Below are positions 22,409 through 34,226 of a stretch of DNA of 64,000 nt, one piece after another. Position numbers and translations under genes: made by a program. How positions within the stretch are numbered: the first letter of the stretch is position 1; each line of letters begins with the position of its first letter. This stretch comes from Loripinus fragilis. Its lineage: Eukaryota > Mollusca > Bivalvia > Lucinida > Lucinidae. The notes beneath the pieces were generated by a model. The model saw only the letters and a list, made by a program, of their open reading frames with translations, had not been told where the DNA came from and did no database searches. Location of the stretch: contig OZ026520.1 of assembly GCA_964019695.1 (NCBI GenBank), positions 34,847,620 through 34,911,619 on the forward strand. The letters are read 5' to 3'.

Positions 22409-22602
22409 TTAATTAGACTCTTTCACCATAAATATCTTGACAATTAAAGTAAAGTCATTACATAAATTAGTGCTATTCACATAGCAGTTATTTATGCCAT
22501 TCCTTTACTGGCCATGAAGTGCTGCTCTAAATGACTAGTTTGCTGATATAGGCAAGAAAAACAATATACAACAAAATGTGGTGAAAGAGTCTAATTAAGA
22601 CT
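22409..22602. repeat. MITE with TTAATTAGACTCTTTCACCA ends, copy 2
   Basis: Same terminal repeats as 18,176-18,367 and inverted relative to it. 'agcagttatttatgccatt' and 'cattgaagtgctgctc'-like blocks are shared in the interior. A fragment of the interior also occurs near 24,955-25,020. Confidence 0.7.
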
Positions 22603-23456
22603 ATATTCATGTTGATACATTAAGTGCATATATACATCAAAACTTAAAATAATTCAGTTGTCCACAAAGCATGTAAAATTACAACATCAACTAGCAAATA
22701 TAAATCCACTAAACTAAACTATGTTCTCGTTTCCAATGCTTTACTCTTGATCCATAAAATTGAAACTTTAAGTGAGCATTTTTGTGGGGCAACTGTCTTT
22801 GTGTCAGCTTGCAACTGCCAGCGTGCAACTGCCACTTCGCCAGTTTTATGGACTATGTGAGTCGGGGCGTTAGCCTGTAACAGCTGGTTACATATATTAC
22901 TTTATCAATTTGAGAATAAGAAATTCGAATGTTTGAGCTACAGAAAGAAGTCTTTAAAATTATCTTATAATTGACATTCTTGTAGTCTGCATACTGGATG
23001 TCTTTACTACATATGGAAGCCGTTTTACATTAATACGGCTAACTGTGGTGTTATGTGCGTTACATGACCCTAATTATAATTCAAAAGCCATAATTGTGGC
23101 TCTTGTCATTGAGTTAATCACCTACAATGACTTGGTTTCAGACTGTTTTATTAGATTTTACAAACATATACTCAATTGATGACTAGGAAAAACCAAGTTT
23201 GCTTTTCTATCTTAAATATATTGTCTTATAGGAGCTAATACACAGCCCTACTCCCTCTTTTACTGAGAAGCAAATTTTGTTATTACTGTTTAAGTAAAAC
23301 ACATGAAAGCGATTGCAGCGTGTGGATATTTTACATTTTCTTAATCTGTCTTGCTCATATATCTGCAAGATATTATTAAGTTTAAGATAAGGACACTTAA
23401 TAAGTACATGTACATGTACTTATAAGTCTTTGGTGCAAAACACTAGAAATTATATG
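22409..23456. repeat. inner inverted arm B'
   Basis: Reverse complement of 17,326-18,366. The unit 22,862-23,456 also matches 37,911-38,487 in direct orientation. Breakpoints of the different copies coincide at 'gtcggggcgttag', suggesting repeated exchange or a modular repeat boundary there. Confidence 0.8.
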
Positions 23457-23465
23457 AAAGTAAGT

Positions 23466-23720
23466 AAAGGTGCAAAGATCAGGAATCGATACAATCAAGT
23501 ACCACACCTGACCCAGGATACCAATGGAAAAGTGACAAACTCACAGAAGACACCACAAACGAGAGCCAAGAGGTCAGCCCTTTCCCAGCAGGTGACCACA
23601 AAGCACATATAAACAGACGCGCACAGACATAGCAAACACAAGACAGAACAAAAACATAAAAGATCCACAAAAGAAGTACCGCCTTGGAACGGTCAGTAAA
23701 ATATTTTACTGGAGGGCCAT
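23466..23720. repeat. dispersed repeat, copy 2
   Basis: Shares 'gatcaggaatcgatacaatc', 'accacacctgacccaggata' and 'attttactggagggcc' with 13,190. It abuts the outer edge of inverted arm B' at 23,456. Confidence 0.7.
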
Positions 23721-24439
23721 GGGTACATGTGTCTTCGGGATAAATGGCCATTTTGGGATTTATGATTTCTAAAAGGGTCATTATATGACGAGTAAACACG
23801 TTTTTGTTTGACCAAAATATTCAAACTATTAGAAAAGATATTGGAATTTGAACTTTGGACGCAAGACATTGATTTTAAAACTAACGTTGCATGACGTCAC
23901 GATGAGTCATTCACAACGTTGCGAACTTTTGACGCTTTTAGACATCAGCCGTAACCACAGGTGCTTGAAGTTCGATCCTTATATCACTTCTAAACCCTGA
24001 AACCGAAAATCTCATAATATCATTTCGTCATGGCATTATGAGATTTTGGTTTTAAGGCTATCGCGGATGAGATAAAGACAGGACTTCAAGCTCCTGAGCT
24101 GTAACTTAAATGAAACTGGACCGCCACATAGCTTACTGCTACTAAACATAATGGTTGAATTTTAACCATAAGCCTAAAATACTTAATTTCTGCGGGTTCT
24201 TTATTTTCTATAACATATATGTATTAGTGATTACCATAATTCTTTATATAAACACTTGTATGCTATGCCATGCCAGCCTCCCTTTGATCAAATACACTAA
24301 ATGAATGCACAGATCAACATACGCATTTGTTCAAATGGACGTAGCCATCGGTTAGTGTGTTGTTTTAACGCACCAATATTTTGCCAGCACAACTATAGAT
24401 CATCAGGGATGAAAAGCAAATGATAAAATAGCAATATTC

Positions 24440-24590
24440 ACAGCTAGTCACTCAAGCTTACAGGGCAGTCAGGACAGTCATCTATGGGTACGCCGAATTT
24501 TTAAGCCTGAAAAATTCTAAGTTCTTTTCATGGTTAAAAAGCGGCGTACCCATAGTGACGCCCATTACTACTCATAAATTTGAATCATTC
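24440..24590. repeat. hairpin element H, copy 2
   Basis: Inverted copy of 18,629-18,750: 'cacagctagtcactcaagct', 'ctatgggtacgccg' and 'cggcgtacccatagtgac'. The two H copies bracket the C2HC gene pair at a larger distance than arms B/B'. Confidence 0.75.
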
Positions 24591-26809
24591 TGTTGGGCAT
24601 GATTAGTAAATTATATGAAAACATAGCTCAGCAAAGCACTTAAACTTCAAGCACATTTACAAAAGGAAAAGTATGAATTATCTTAATCTGTACAGTAAAG
24701 GCAACAATACAAGAAATTATGCCTAATCAGCAAACCAGATGGAGATGATGGGGAGGTAGGTGGGAAACATATAAAATTTAAGCTTATAACAGCGTCCAAG
24801 CTCGTTCGCTAAGTGTATGAAACTGTTTGACCTAGTCCCAAATACACAAAACTTGATATTACCGTAGTAACGGTCAGTCTCCTGGTCAGTTTGGGAGGCT
24901 CCAAACAGGATATCGATTTCTCTTTAACCAGTGCGTGAGGCACTCTTAAAGGTTATAACTATCTTGACAATTAAAGTAAAGTCATTGCAAAATTAGTGCT
25001 ATTCACATAGCAGTTATATATATAGCTTCATGTTTGTGATATTGATGAATGCGAAGTAAAGAATAATTCAAAAGTTGCCTTGTGTAAACTGGGGCTTATG
25101 TATTCAAAGAGCTGTTGCTAATGCAGATAGAATTCTCAAACTGGTTTTATGTAAACCCCCTTTAACTTTTAATTAAATCAAATTAAACAAAACTTAAAAA
25201 ATTATACAGGGGAACATTGACAGCAAACAACAACCGTCAATATTATGATTTTTAGGGAGAAATGTTAATGAAGTAACGTATGTAACACCTAGGAACACCA
25301 GAATATCATTTAAAAAGCTTTTTAACGCATAAACTGAATGTATGGAAATATCAATATTTGAAAATCTTAGATGCAATTAACCACAAGATAGTTATGTTTT
25401 TCACTCAGTTCTTTATAATTCAAAATTTTGGTGACCATCTTGAATGACGGCCATTTTGAAGACTTTCGCCAACCTAAGTTTTAATACACTCACCTGGACT
25501 GTAGACTACTAACATATACCTACCAATAACAAGCATCAAAACTTCTGGCCAAGAACATGTATGGTAAACCAAAATTTTGTATGATAATAAAACTAAAGAT
25601 CTATAGCGATACGTATTAGCTAAAACATGATATTTTGATCCTACATATCTTGAGGCCTTTATACCTCATTTGTGAGTGCGAGTTGTGAAGGCTCTGGAGA
25701 GACTGCGCGTTAGCACAGGCTCGTCTGAGCCTGTTACTCATGCATGGAGGCGATAATTAGAGATTATCTCATGGGGTTTTGTTTATCGCCCGAAGTATCA
25801 ACCCGAGACCCCATTATCAGCCCGAGAGCTTTAGCTGTTTATCACATATTCCATTTCACTATTTCGACGCGTTTGACGTAAAAATGTAAGTAAAACACAG
25901 GAATGGCGTCAATTTTGCGTTACGTAACGCCACTTGTTTACATCTGACGTCATCAAATGATCAACGTTACGTGCCGGGCATGATAACCTCTCTCCGTTCA
26001 AAATACATGACTTCCGGTTATCATCACGGCAGGCTATCAGTTGGCGGGAAAGAGCTTATCGCATATGACGACTTTGGGTTATCACGGCAAAAAGTGTCTT
26101 AAATATGTGATAATCGCCAAGATCGCATGTGCTGGCTAATATATAAATTAACTTACTTCGAGCAGCGTGGTTCATATATGTCTGCTTCGCGGCGTCCGTC
26201 TAACATCTCTAAGGATACCATCAAGAGTAAAATCGCAATAATGCGATTCATTTTTTGTTTGCGTTTGTTGAGTCTGATGCAAGACTTCAAAATTATTTTA
26301 ATCCAGTGTTACACCTCTGCCAGCACTGAAAGCGTAGACTTATTTCGGAATATTTGCCTCTTTGGATGATACGCAATTTCCATCTGAAATAGCGTTTGTC
26401 TCAAATAATTGCACACAGAATCAGTTCCTTTATATCGTTGCCAACAGAAATAATCATGTAATGGAATCAATAACAGCCTAAATAAAAATGTGTTTGTTCT
26501 GATATTTTATAACGAACGATAATGGAGTGATGGAGTGCTTCTAGATGTAACTGAAAGGTTTATCTAAGCATATAGGTTTGCAAAAGAACAAAAAGACGAC
26601 AACAATTAGAAACGAACAAGAAACAACAAAAACAAACAGGCAACAGATAACCAACGCCGTTTACCATATTCGATCTAATTTATAAGCGTAACCAACAAAT
26701 TCACGCTTTTTTTATAACGCTTTTGAAAAAAGTGCAAAAGCTCCTAAAGCCAGCTGACGAGCATCCGCATTATTTTTCATTCACACGATTAATCCATATT
26801 ATCATATGA
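24591..26809. other. no gene seen; short palindromic elements
   Basis: No supported ORF. Near 25,750-26,110 a segment begins 'ggcgataattagag' and ends 'aatatgtgataatcgcc'. It has several internal 'ttatcac'/'gtgataa' pairs and may be a degenerate TIR element. A fragment of the 18,176 MITE interior lies at 24,955-25,020. A MITE-M-like 'aggctctggagagactgcgc' block is near 25,690. Confidence 0.4.
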
Positions 26810-27143
26810 CGTCGCGCGTCTGGGAGTGAAATAACGCCATGCAATAAAATCGATAAACCACTAGTGGTTTATAGATTTACGGGAAACGTTATGACGTCCA
26901 TAACAACGTTGCGTACATAATGACAAAATTATAGCGTTTTTACGTCAGAAATGAGATTTCAAAGTTATCTCGATGTCATATGATAAATAGAATCTAACAT
27001 TCGTGCTCTTGTATTATTGAATTTATTAAACTCGTTGCGAAAAAGAGATAAAATGCTCGGCAAGCCTCGCATTTTATCACTTTTCCCCAACTCGTTTAAT
27101 AAATTCAATAAAACATGAGCACTCATGTAAGATCCTCTATATA
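26810..27143. repeat. dispersed repeat with internal hairpin, copy 2
   Basis: A near-identical direct copy of 5,078-5,412, with small substitutions and a 5-base insertion ('ctcga') near 26,970. A diverged relative of the hairpin half lies at 8,800-8,960, upstream of the C1q gene. Confidence 0.75.
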
Positions 27144-27251
27144 ATGATGAACATACACCACTTGACTGGCTGCAAAACAGAAGTTGGGGTAGCATTAACT
27201 CTTTGCATGCTAGGTAATTTTACATGATTTGGTTGCTATCTGCTATGTAAA

Positions 27252-27433
27252 AGTTATACCATGGGTTGTCCGCCTGTACGTGGAGATAATCCACGAGCTT
27301 TAGCGAGTGGATTATCTTACGTACAGGTGGACAAACATGGTATAACTATTTTATACCACCTATATCAGTGTAGACCTTGCACATCACGAGATATTTCATG
27401 CTAAAGTTGGTAAAGGTGGTATAATTTTCCAAA
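27252..27433. repeat. hairpin MITE, second copy of the family at 1,528
   Basis: It shares 'ttatacca', 'gataatccacgagctttagc', 'cttacgtac' and 'cacatcacgagatatttcat' in the same order and orientation as 1,528-1,704. It ends 'ggtggtataa', echoing the 'ttatacca' start, so short terminal inverted repeats are likely. Confidence 0.65.
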
Positions 27434-29242
27434 CTAATTTTTTTCAAAACATTCTTGAACAATATATATATCAGAATGTCAAACGAATTGGATCCAGATC
27501 AATCACAAACGGTTTGCATTGGTTGTCAGCAAAGATAAAAACCTCCGCTAGCAAGGTTTTCTTTTTATTCTGACAGATAAAAGCAATAAGGGTAGGATCG
27601 TCCATTTATATCTTTACGGGGTCACAGGTTGGCATTCCGAATGATAAAACACTAGTATTGTTTACCCATGTTTTTCATCTACATCGTTCTATCAACGACA
27701 TAATATAATTCTCGTCGTTCGATTGTAAAGAATAAGCTGAAAATTATCTTCCCTTTGCCAGTGAGAACCACTATGATAGGCGGCGCTGTGTACAGCGAGC
27801 GCTTTGGAGGTGCAAATATTGTTGTAAGAAGTCAATCAGCAAACAGGCTTAGGTGCAACCGATTACACATCAACTTTTTTTTTAATTTTCAGCTTGGCAA
27901 TGTTTCACTTCAGTACATACTAAATGCATGCGAATGGCATTTGGAAAGTTCTTAGCATGGCATCATAACTCCACAATGCGTTGATAAAATGCTATCAATT
28001 AATATTTTCCTTTATACTTTTACTATAAATTGTGTCACTACAGGAGGACGAAAAATGCCAATTGAGTATATGTTTTGCTTTATTTGTAGAGAACAATGCA
28101 TAAATATTATTTCGTCGTGCAAAAAGTGTTGCTTGAATAGTTCTGTATTCATGAACATTATTCCTAATAACACTACCCCTACTTTTCAAGAAGTGGGTGG
28201 GGTAACTTAACCCTTCACATTTTGTCGATGGCATAAGGACCTCTCACGGTATCGCATTAACCATCACAAAATTAATTAATTTCTTTTCTCTTTGAATTTT
28301 TATCTTTTTGCTTGCAACCGTTTACAATTGAAATTAACCAGAACGTCAACTCATAGCTAAACATACTCTGCCCCATGGTAATATTTTAAGAGTTATCTTC
28401 CCTTTGTTCTGGTTTACAAAAAAATTGTTGGTCTCAATACAATGAGCATAAAGTGTGCTTGACAAATAACAACGTACGGCATTTTTAAACTACTGTCGGT
28501 TATATTTTTCAAAATATGTGCATTGTGACATGCGATTTTTAGTCGATAAAAAAATAGTGCATTGCTTTGCTTCCTAGGCGGTTTTGGTATTGTTGTTCCG
28601 CTATTTAGTTATTTGAAACATCCAACTCCATCATCAATTGTAAAAAAACTGTACCAGATTGTGGTCTACCAAATGGTACAAAATTATCTAATTTCATGAA
28701 CTATTGTTAATATTCTGCATTCTTTTCAAAAAGGTTAGATGTAATATTTCCACAGTAATTTTGCGTTTTCCAGTATACAAACAGTACATGTATTAATAAT
28801 AATATTTTTCGTGTGTGCATTATACTATCGTCATGAAATTTGTGACATAGCATAGAGAAAAAATAGTTCTTTAAAATGATACCAAACACGATAGGGTTTG
28901 TAAATCGGTTACTGAGATGAAAGACCATGCTAAGAACTTTCCAAATGCCCCTCGCATGCTTGAGGTTATGGAAAAGGAATCAAAGTCAGGATAATCAGCA
29001 TGTTTTTGTGGCTTAACATGGAAAGTGAATTTTATTCACTAGAATCAGTTTTCTTAGCGGATTTTCATAATATACAGACCAGGTTTGCCAAAATCTGCAT
29101 TAATTGCGTTTGCAGTCGAACTAGATCTTCATACAAGTGCTAATCGAATGTGCACGCGGGTGCGAGCTTATGAGTGAGCGATACTTATTCATAAGAATCA
29201 GTTTCTTAGCGGTTTTCAAAGTATACATAACGTGTTTACCAA
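27434..29242. other. no gene seen
   Basis: AT-rich sequence; open frames of 64-82 residues are uncorroborated. This is the left flank of the DIRS element. Confidence 0.4.
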
Positions 29243-29280
29243 AAATTATAAAATTTGGTAACAAGTTAAAATTTTATGAG

Positions 29281-29415
29281 AAAGTTAATACTTACATCTG
29301 GAACAATACTGTAGGACTTATTTCCCTTTGACTAGCTAAACTCGCATTTAAAAAATCAAGCGTCTCCGTAACTAATCATGTGACCTAATCACCTGACGCT
29401 TAAAATACCTCAGTT
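29281..29415. repeat. DIRS left inverted terminal repeat
   Basis: 135 bp beginning 'aaagttaatacttacatctg' and ending 'aaatacctcagtt'; exact reverse complement of 34,333-34,467. Weaker matching continues inward ('ggcgaca...cgtgc') to about 29,434. Confidence 0.93.
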
Positions 29416-29472
29416 CTATATGGCGACAACGTGCGTATCACCAAGAACTGCGGGGAGGTGGTGTGGGTAATT

Positions 29473-29577
29473 CAGATGTAAGTATTAACTTTCTCATAAA
29501 ATTTTAACTTGTTACCAAATTTTATAATTTCATTTTCAAAAGTTAATACTTACATCTGGAACAATACTGTAGGACTG
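29473..29577. repeat. DIRS internal complementary region
   Basis: The left half ('cagatgtaagtattaacttt' through 'ccaaattttataattt') is the reverse complement of the left outer end, 29,243-29,300. The right half ('catttt', 'caaaagttaatacttacatc') equals the reverse complement of the right outer end. The halves meet at 'ataatttcatt', giving the predicted circle junction. Confidence 0.9.
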
Positions 29578-29813
29578 ATTCCAAAGCTTTCTTCTTTGGC
29601 TGGTGGGTTTTGGTGACTTAAATCAACCATCTACCTATACTTTTGGGCCGAAATTCTTGATGATGATGATGTTCAGTTATTTACACTGTACACAAGAACC
29701 TCCACCAAATGTCCCAGTATATACATGTATTTACATACATTTATCCACTATATTCATTCTATTTACAGAAAATATCACTGAGGCAACTCGCCAAAAATAT
29801 AAGAATTTAACTT

Positions 29814-30788
29814 CTAACACAATTCCCACTCCTGAGAATCCATCTGTCTAAAATAGAACTTCTTGAAAGTAACTTCACTACTCCAGTCTGCTGCTTCCAA
29901 GACTGAATTCAAGGATGCTCCCTTAAAAAGAGCCCAAGATGGACCAATGGCCCTTGTTGAATGTGCTTTAACCTTTAAATCAGTCTGATTTTCATATGCC
30001 TGTTTGATCACACTAACAATCCAAGAAGATATGGTTTGACAGGATACTGCCTTGTGTGGTTTATTAAATGAAAGGAAAAGTCTATTCTCTCCATTCCTGA
30101 ACTGATTTGTTCTCTTGATATAACTTTGTATAACCCTTTTGGGGTCCAACTTTATGTTTTTCTTAAAACATGGAATAAAAATCTGTTTACCAATATGTCC
30201 TGGTCTATCTTGTTTAGAGATACCTTCTCTAATAAAAATGATACCCTCTGGTAAAATATTCATGAATCCCTTGTCAATCCTCAATGCTTGGAGGTCGCCG
30301 CAACGTCTAAATGTCGATATTGCTGCAAGAAAAACAGATTTTAAGGTTAAATATTTCAGTGAAATTTTAGAAATAGGTTCAAACACTGGGCTAGCAAGTA
30401 AATCTAAAACTTTCCCTAAATCCCATTCTGGCATCAATCGTTTCTGTGGAGGTCTCGTGTTAAAGACTCCTTTTAACAAACGAATGATGTCCTGATGTTG
30501 ACCCACTGCTATACCCTCTACTGGGGGTAAAATAGCAGATATCATTGACCTATATCCTGCAATGGTTCTGTATTTTAGACCTGACTGAAACAAATATGAT
30601 AAAACATCTGCACACTGCGCTATAGAGGCTGAATGAGGATCGATTTCCCTCTCACTACACCAGCTACTAAATTTTCTGAATTTTGCTGAATAGTCTTTCT
30701 GTGTTCCCACTCTCCATGAGGCTGCCATGAGTTTTCTAGCCTTTGATGAAAAGCCCTTATTTTGAAAGGATCTGTTGATAGCGGCCAT
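29814..30788 (-). CDS. DIRS tyrosine recombinase
   Basis: The frame is open for 947 codons, but only its last about 330 residues look like protein; the rest is a shadow of the RT frame. Taking Met at 30,788 gives 324 residues. A SAM-like core-binding part (about 20-110: RKLMAASWRVGTQKDYSAKF) precedes a catalytic part. The first Arg is at 162 (RRCGDL) and the His-x-x-Arg at 276-279 (AHSTRAIG). Trp302 stands at the second His/Trp position (DWSS) and the Tyr nucleophile is at 312 (FKKFYFR). All expected residues of the YR family are present. It overlaps RT by about 170 bp; the real start could lie further upstream in the overlap. It performs integration of the circular cDNA. Confidence 0.9.
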   Translation of the reverse strand: MAAINRSFQNKGFSSKARKLMAASWRVGTQKDYSAKFRKFSSWCSEREIDPHSASIAQCADVLSYLFQSGLKYRTIAGYRSMISAILPPVEGIAVGQHQDIIRLLKGVFNTRPPQKRLMPEWDLGKVLDLLASPVFEPISKISLKYLTLKSVFLAAISTFRRCGDLQALRIDKGFMNILPEGIIFIREGISKQDRPGHIGKQIFIPCFKKNIKLDPKRVIQSYIKRTNQFRNGENRLFLSFNKPHKAVSCQTISSWIVSVIKQAYENQTDLKVKAHSTRAIGPSWALFKGASLNSVLEAADWSSEVTFKKFYFRQMDSQEWELC

Positions 30789-32659
30789 GCAATCAGATTG
30801 AATATTTGAGGATTTGGATGAATAATTTTTGTTCTGGGCTGATACAAAAGACCCTCTATTATTGGCAGTCTTCTTGGAGGAGCTACTAACATTTGAAGAA
30901 GATCCGTGTACCAGTGTCTCCTCGGCCACTGAGGAGCTATCAGAATCAGCTGGCAACGGAACTTCTTCATGTGCTGAAGCACTTTGGGAATCAACCCTAT
31001 TGGGGGAAACGCATATGCATTCATGTTTTGCCATGGTACTGAGAGAGCATCTATCCTCCATGCTTTTTGACTGGGTATCCACGAGCAAAATAGATCTACC
31101 TTGTGATTTGCTTCTGAAGCAAAAAGGTCTATCATTGGTGTGCCCAATACCTGAAACAGTCTCAGAGTCACTGAATCGTTCAATGTCCATTCTGTAGGAA
31201 GTACCTTTACCCTGCTTAAGCTGTCTGCCAGGACATTTAAACGGCCTATTATATGAGCTGCCTTGATTGTTACATTGTTCTTTATTGCTAGTTGCAAAAG
31301 ATTCCATGTTAACAGACATAGCTGTGGAGATTTTGTTCCTCCTTGCCGATTCAGGTATTGGACCACGGTAGTGTTGTCTGACCGAACTAGAACAGAGTGA
31401 CCTTTTAAGTGTGGAAGAAATTTCTGGAACGACAAGTGAACGGCTTTCAATTCCAGATGATTTATGTGCATCTTCTGTTCTTCTTTGGACCAAGTGCCTT
31501 GACAAATGTGATTTTCTAGGTGACCTCCGTAACCTTGCTTGGAGGCATCTGTTGTCAAAATTTTTGAACTGGCTTCTGGGCAAAATGGCTTCCCTTTCAA
31601 TAGATTTTCTTTGTTTTCCCACCATTTCAAATGATCCAACAGATACTGGGTTATTGGAACTTTTGCTTGAAGTTCTCCTGTTACAGGCCTCCAAAAGTGC
31701 AGGAGATGAAGTTGTATCGGTCTCATGAATAACCTCGCATTGGGAACCAGTTCTATGCATGAAGCCATTAAACCCAGAAGATGAAGAAAAGTGTAAGCTG
31801 TCGGTTCTTGAATTACAAGAAGAATTGCTTTTTCTATTTTCTGAATTCTCTCTAATGTTGGGCATACTATTCCTTTGTCCAACAGAAAAACTGCCCCTAT
31901 ATAAATTACTCTTTGACTTGGGACTAAAGCTGATTTTTCTAGCTTGATCACAAGACCTAGTCTGACAAGAAGATTGAGCACTTTTTCTTTGTCTTGCAGT
32001 AGCAATTTTCTCAACTGATTTATTACGAACCAATCGTCCAGATATACGGCTAGACGGACATTTTGCAATCTGAGGTGTGCTGCAATTGCTGACACCATCT
32101 TGGTAAAAACTCTTGGAGCCAAAGTGGGACCGAAACAAAGGCACGTAAATTGGAATGCTTTTCCCTGTACGCAAAAGCGGAGAAATTTTCTGAACCTTAT
32201 ATGAATTGGTATGTGTAGGTAAGCATCGGCTAGATCTACTGATATTGCCCAATCTCCTTGTTGTACTAGATTTATGACTTTGCTTAGACAATCCATCTTG
32301 AAATGCTGTTTCCTTAGATACCTGTTCAGAGGTTTTAGATTTATGATTGGCCTCAAGTCTCCGGTTTTCTTTGGGACTACGAAAAATGTTGAGTAAAAAC
32401 CTGTTTCCATTTCTGCTGGAGGCACAGGTTCTATTGCACCTTTTTGTAATAATTTTTCTACCTCCGACTGTAAAATGGCTGCGTTTTGTGCATTGACATT
32501 CGTATGTCTTACTCCTGAGAATGGAGGTTTTGTCATAAAATCTAACTTGAGACCTTCTCTTAAGACTGAGAGAATCCACTGATCTTGTGTTATTTTCTCC
32601 CATTCGTGAACAAAGTATTTTAGTCGACCTCCTACAGGTATCTGAGGAAACATGCACAT
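30620..32659 (-). CDS. DIRS reverse transcriptase / RNase H / methyltransferase-like protein
   Basis: 679 residues. RT spans about 60-265: FFVVPKKTGDLRPIINLKPL, VDLADAYLHIPI (Asp142) and the catalytic YLDD at 206-209. RNase H spans about 365-485: TTDASKQGYGG (Asp371), HLELKAV (Glu403), RSDNTTVV (Asp428) and the HIIGRLNVLADSLSR end (Asp479). A C-terminal block (about 500-610: MIDLFASEANHK, LILIAPQWPRRHWYTDLL) matches the region of DIRS elements usually called the Dam-like methyltransferase domain. The catalytic residues of RT and RNase H are all present and the frame is unbroken. It starts 13 nt after ORF1 and overlaps the YR frame at its 3' end. Confidence 0.93.
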   Translation of the reverse strand: MCMFPQIPVGGRLKYFVHEWEKITQDQWILSVLREGLKLDFMTKPPFSGVRHTNVNAQNAAILQSEVEKLLQKGAIEPVPPAEMETGFYSTFFVVPKKTGDLRPIINLKPLNRYLRKQHFKMDCLSKVINLVQQGDWAISVDLADAYLHIPIHIRFRKFLRFCVQGKAFQFTCLCFGPTLAPRVFTKMVSAIAAHLRLQNVRLAVYLDDWFVINQLRKLLLQDKEKVLNLLVRLGLVIKLEKSALVPSQRVIYIGAVFLLDKGIVCPTLERIQKIEKAILLVIQEPTAYTFLHLLGLMASCIELVPNARLFMRPIQLHLLHFWRPVTGELQAKVPITQYLLDHLKWWENKENLLKGKPFCPEASSKILTTDASKQGYGGHLENHICQGTWSKEEQKMHINHLELKAVHLSFQKFLPHLKGHSVLVRSDNTTVVQYLNRQGGTKSPQLCLLTWNLLQLAIKNNVTIKAAHIIGRLNVLADSLSRVKVLPTEWTLNDSVTLRLFQVLGTPMIDLFASEANHKVDLFCSWIPSQKAWRIDALSVPWQNMNAYAFPPIGLIPKVLQHMKKFRCQLILIAPQWPRRHWYTDLLQMLVAPPRRLPIIEGLLYQPRTKIIHPNPQIFNLIAWPLSTDPFKIRAFHQRLENSWQPHGEWEHRKTIQQNSENLVAGVVRGKSILIQPL

Positions 32660-32672
32660 GACCGACTGTGAG

Positions 32673-34226
32673 TCATGCTTTACTGTCTTTATTTCCTTGA
32701 AAACGAAAAGAACCTACCGTAGAACTCCTAGAATTTCCTCTGTTATACTGAGAGGAGTAAGAACCCCTTCTGGACGGTCTCCTGTAGCTACCAGAGTACC
32801 CATTTCCACTACTTGAAGGTCTGTTGTAGTATGGTTTATATTGGAGATCATCCTGGTATCTGGACTTCTTCTGGCTTGAAGAGTCAGTCTGATAAGTCTG
32901 CTTCCTTTTAGCACTGTATCTTTTTTCTGGCATTAAATCTGACAACTGTCTGTCTTTTTCTTGCTTTTCTTTCAATTTCTTCTCAAATTCAGGACCAAAG
33001 ATTCCATCACCTGAAAGTGGAGCATTTGCCGCTGTTTTCTTAAGGTCATTAAAATCATGTAAACCAGTATCAGCAATAGTAACTTTCCTTCGACTAAGAT
33101 GATGAAACGCACCCGTTCTGGACATCTGATCCAAAGACTTTGTTGACATTGCAAAAATGTCTCTGACATTTTGAATTGCTTCATCTAAGTTGGGAGAGGA
33201 AGATTTCAAATTATTTAATAGACTACCCAAGGCTTGCTGTGTGTAACAAATTGAAATAATGCCCAGTCTGGCTGCCACTTGACCTTGGTAGCTTATTCTT
33301 TCTAAAGATTTAAATGGCTGAGAAAATAAACTCTGAGTATTGCCGAAAGCAGCCTTTCTTCCATATCTCTTTATCAATAGTCTCTCTGACAAATCATCTA
33401 GACTCGGAACTTTCAGCACTGATTCTGCACTTTCACTTACAGGAAATGATTGTTTAGAAGATTCCTTGTATGCAGTTAATCTATCTGGTGTCTTACTACG
33501 CCAAGACAAATTTATGGTATCAATTTGTGCCTCATCTAAACACAAGCCATTTTTGGAATTTGAAGAGTGTGTTTGTGCATCGTCACCAAACATTTCTCTT
33601 AACATATCATGGGTTATGGGACCACTCTCTTTTCCCTCATCTTTCTGTACTGGCTTAAAATATTTCTCAAACCTTGTAGCATAGTTGTTTGGATGCTCAG
33701 ATTCAACTAAAGATCTTTCATCTCCAGAATCAGACATTAAACCAACTGCACAACGCTCCTGCTGACCAGGTTGCAGAGATAATAAATCATCTTGGTCTTG
33801 ATCTTGGTCACTAAATCCATCAAGACTGATATCACCATCCATGAGAGCGGACCGCACACCAGCTGTGTCGGTGCTGTCTCTACGTGGTCTACGAGCACCC
33901 AAAGTGCTGTTATCCACTCTTGAGGTTTCTCTTTTAAACAGGCCAAAAAGACGATCAAACTTACCATCTAAGGACGAAAAACGTTCTTGAATTTGTCCGG
34001 ACAGTTTCTCCTCAAGCTTCGACAGGTCATTCAACTTAGCTGTCGTCCGTGAAGAAGGCGTAGGTGCTGTTTTACTTGAAACTTTACCTGGCTTCTTGAA
34101 GTTCGCTTTCTTACCGGAAGTTACACGTGTAATTGGTAACGATTTCGCTGACGAAATTTCATCTTCCGAAAGAAGCATCTCTGCCGCTTCTTCGTCCAAA
34201 GAGGCTCTTACCGAAGCTTGAGCCAT
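32673..34226 (-). CDS. DIRS ORF1 (Gag-like)
   Basis: 517 residues, MAQASVRASLDEEAAEMLLS at the start. The first half is acidic and Ser/Asp-rich, with a basic linker (about 25-70). A helical middle (about 215-380, including SLDDLSERLLIKRYGRKAAF and LGIISICYTQQALGSLLNNL) resembles the assembly region of DIRS ORF1 proteins. The C-terminal about 110 residues are Arg/Ser/Tyr/Gly-rich (RRPSRRGSYSSQYNRGNSRS), a likely nucleic-acid-binding tail. No zinc knuckle is seen. It ends 13 nt before the RT frame, as in an element-long transcript. The role as a packaging protein is inferred from position and composition. Confidence 0.85.
   Translation of the reverse strand: MAQASVRASLDEEAAEMLLSEDEISSAKSLPITRVTSGKKANFKKPGKVSSKTAPTPSSRTTAKLNDLSKLEEKLSGQIQERFSSLDGKFDRLFGLFKRETSRVDNSTLGARRPRRDSTDTAGVRSALMDGDISLDGFSDQDQDQDDLLSLQPGQQERCAVGLMSDSGDERSLVESEHPNNYATRFEKYFKPVQKDEGKESGPITHDMLREMFGDDAQTHSSNSKNGLCLDEAQIDTINLSWRSKTPDRLTAYKESSKQSFPVSESAESVLKVPSLDDLSERLLIKRYGRKAAFGNTQSLFSQPFKSLERISYQGQVAARLGIISICYTQQALGSLLNNLKSSSPNLDEAIQNVRDIFAMSTKSLDQMSRTGAFHHLSRRKVTIADTGLHDFNDLKKTAANAPLSGDGIFGPEFEKKLKEKQEKDRQLSDLMPEKRYSAKRKQTYQTDSSSQKKSRYQDDLQYKPYYNRPSSSGNGYSGSYRRPSRRGSYSSQYNRGNSRSSTVGSFRFQGNKDSKA

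Noticed and set aside
30789..32657. N-terminal two thirds of the 947-codon open frame over the DIRS RT
   Set aside because: It is Ser/Arg-rich, lies over the intact RT frame in another phase and has no domain; only the last third (YR) is real.
30139..34000. Plus-strand open frames across the DIRS element (60-122 residues)
   Set aside because: Antisense shadows of the three minus-strand genes.
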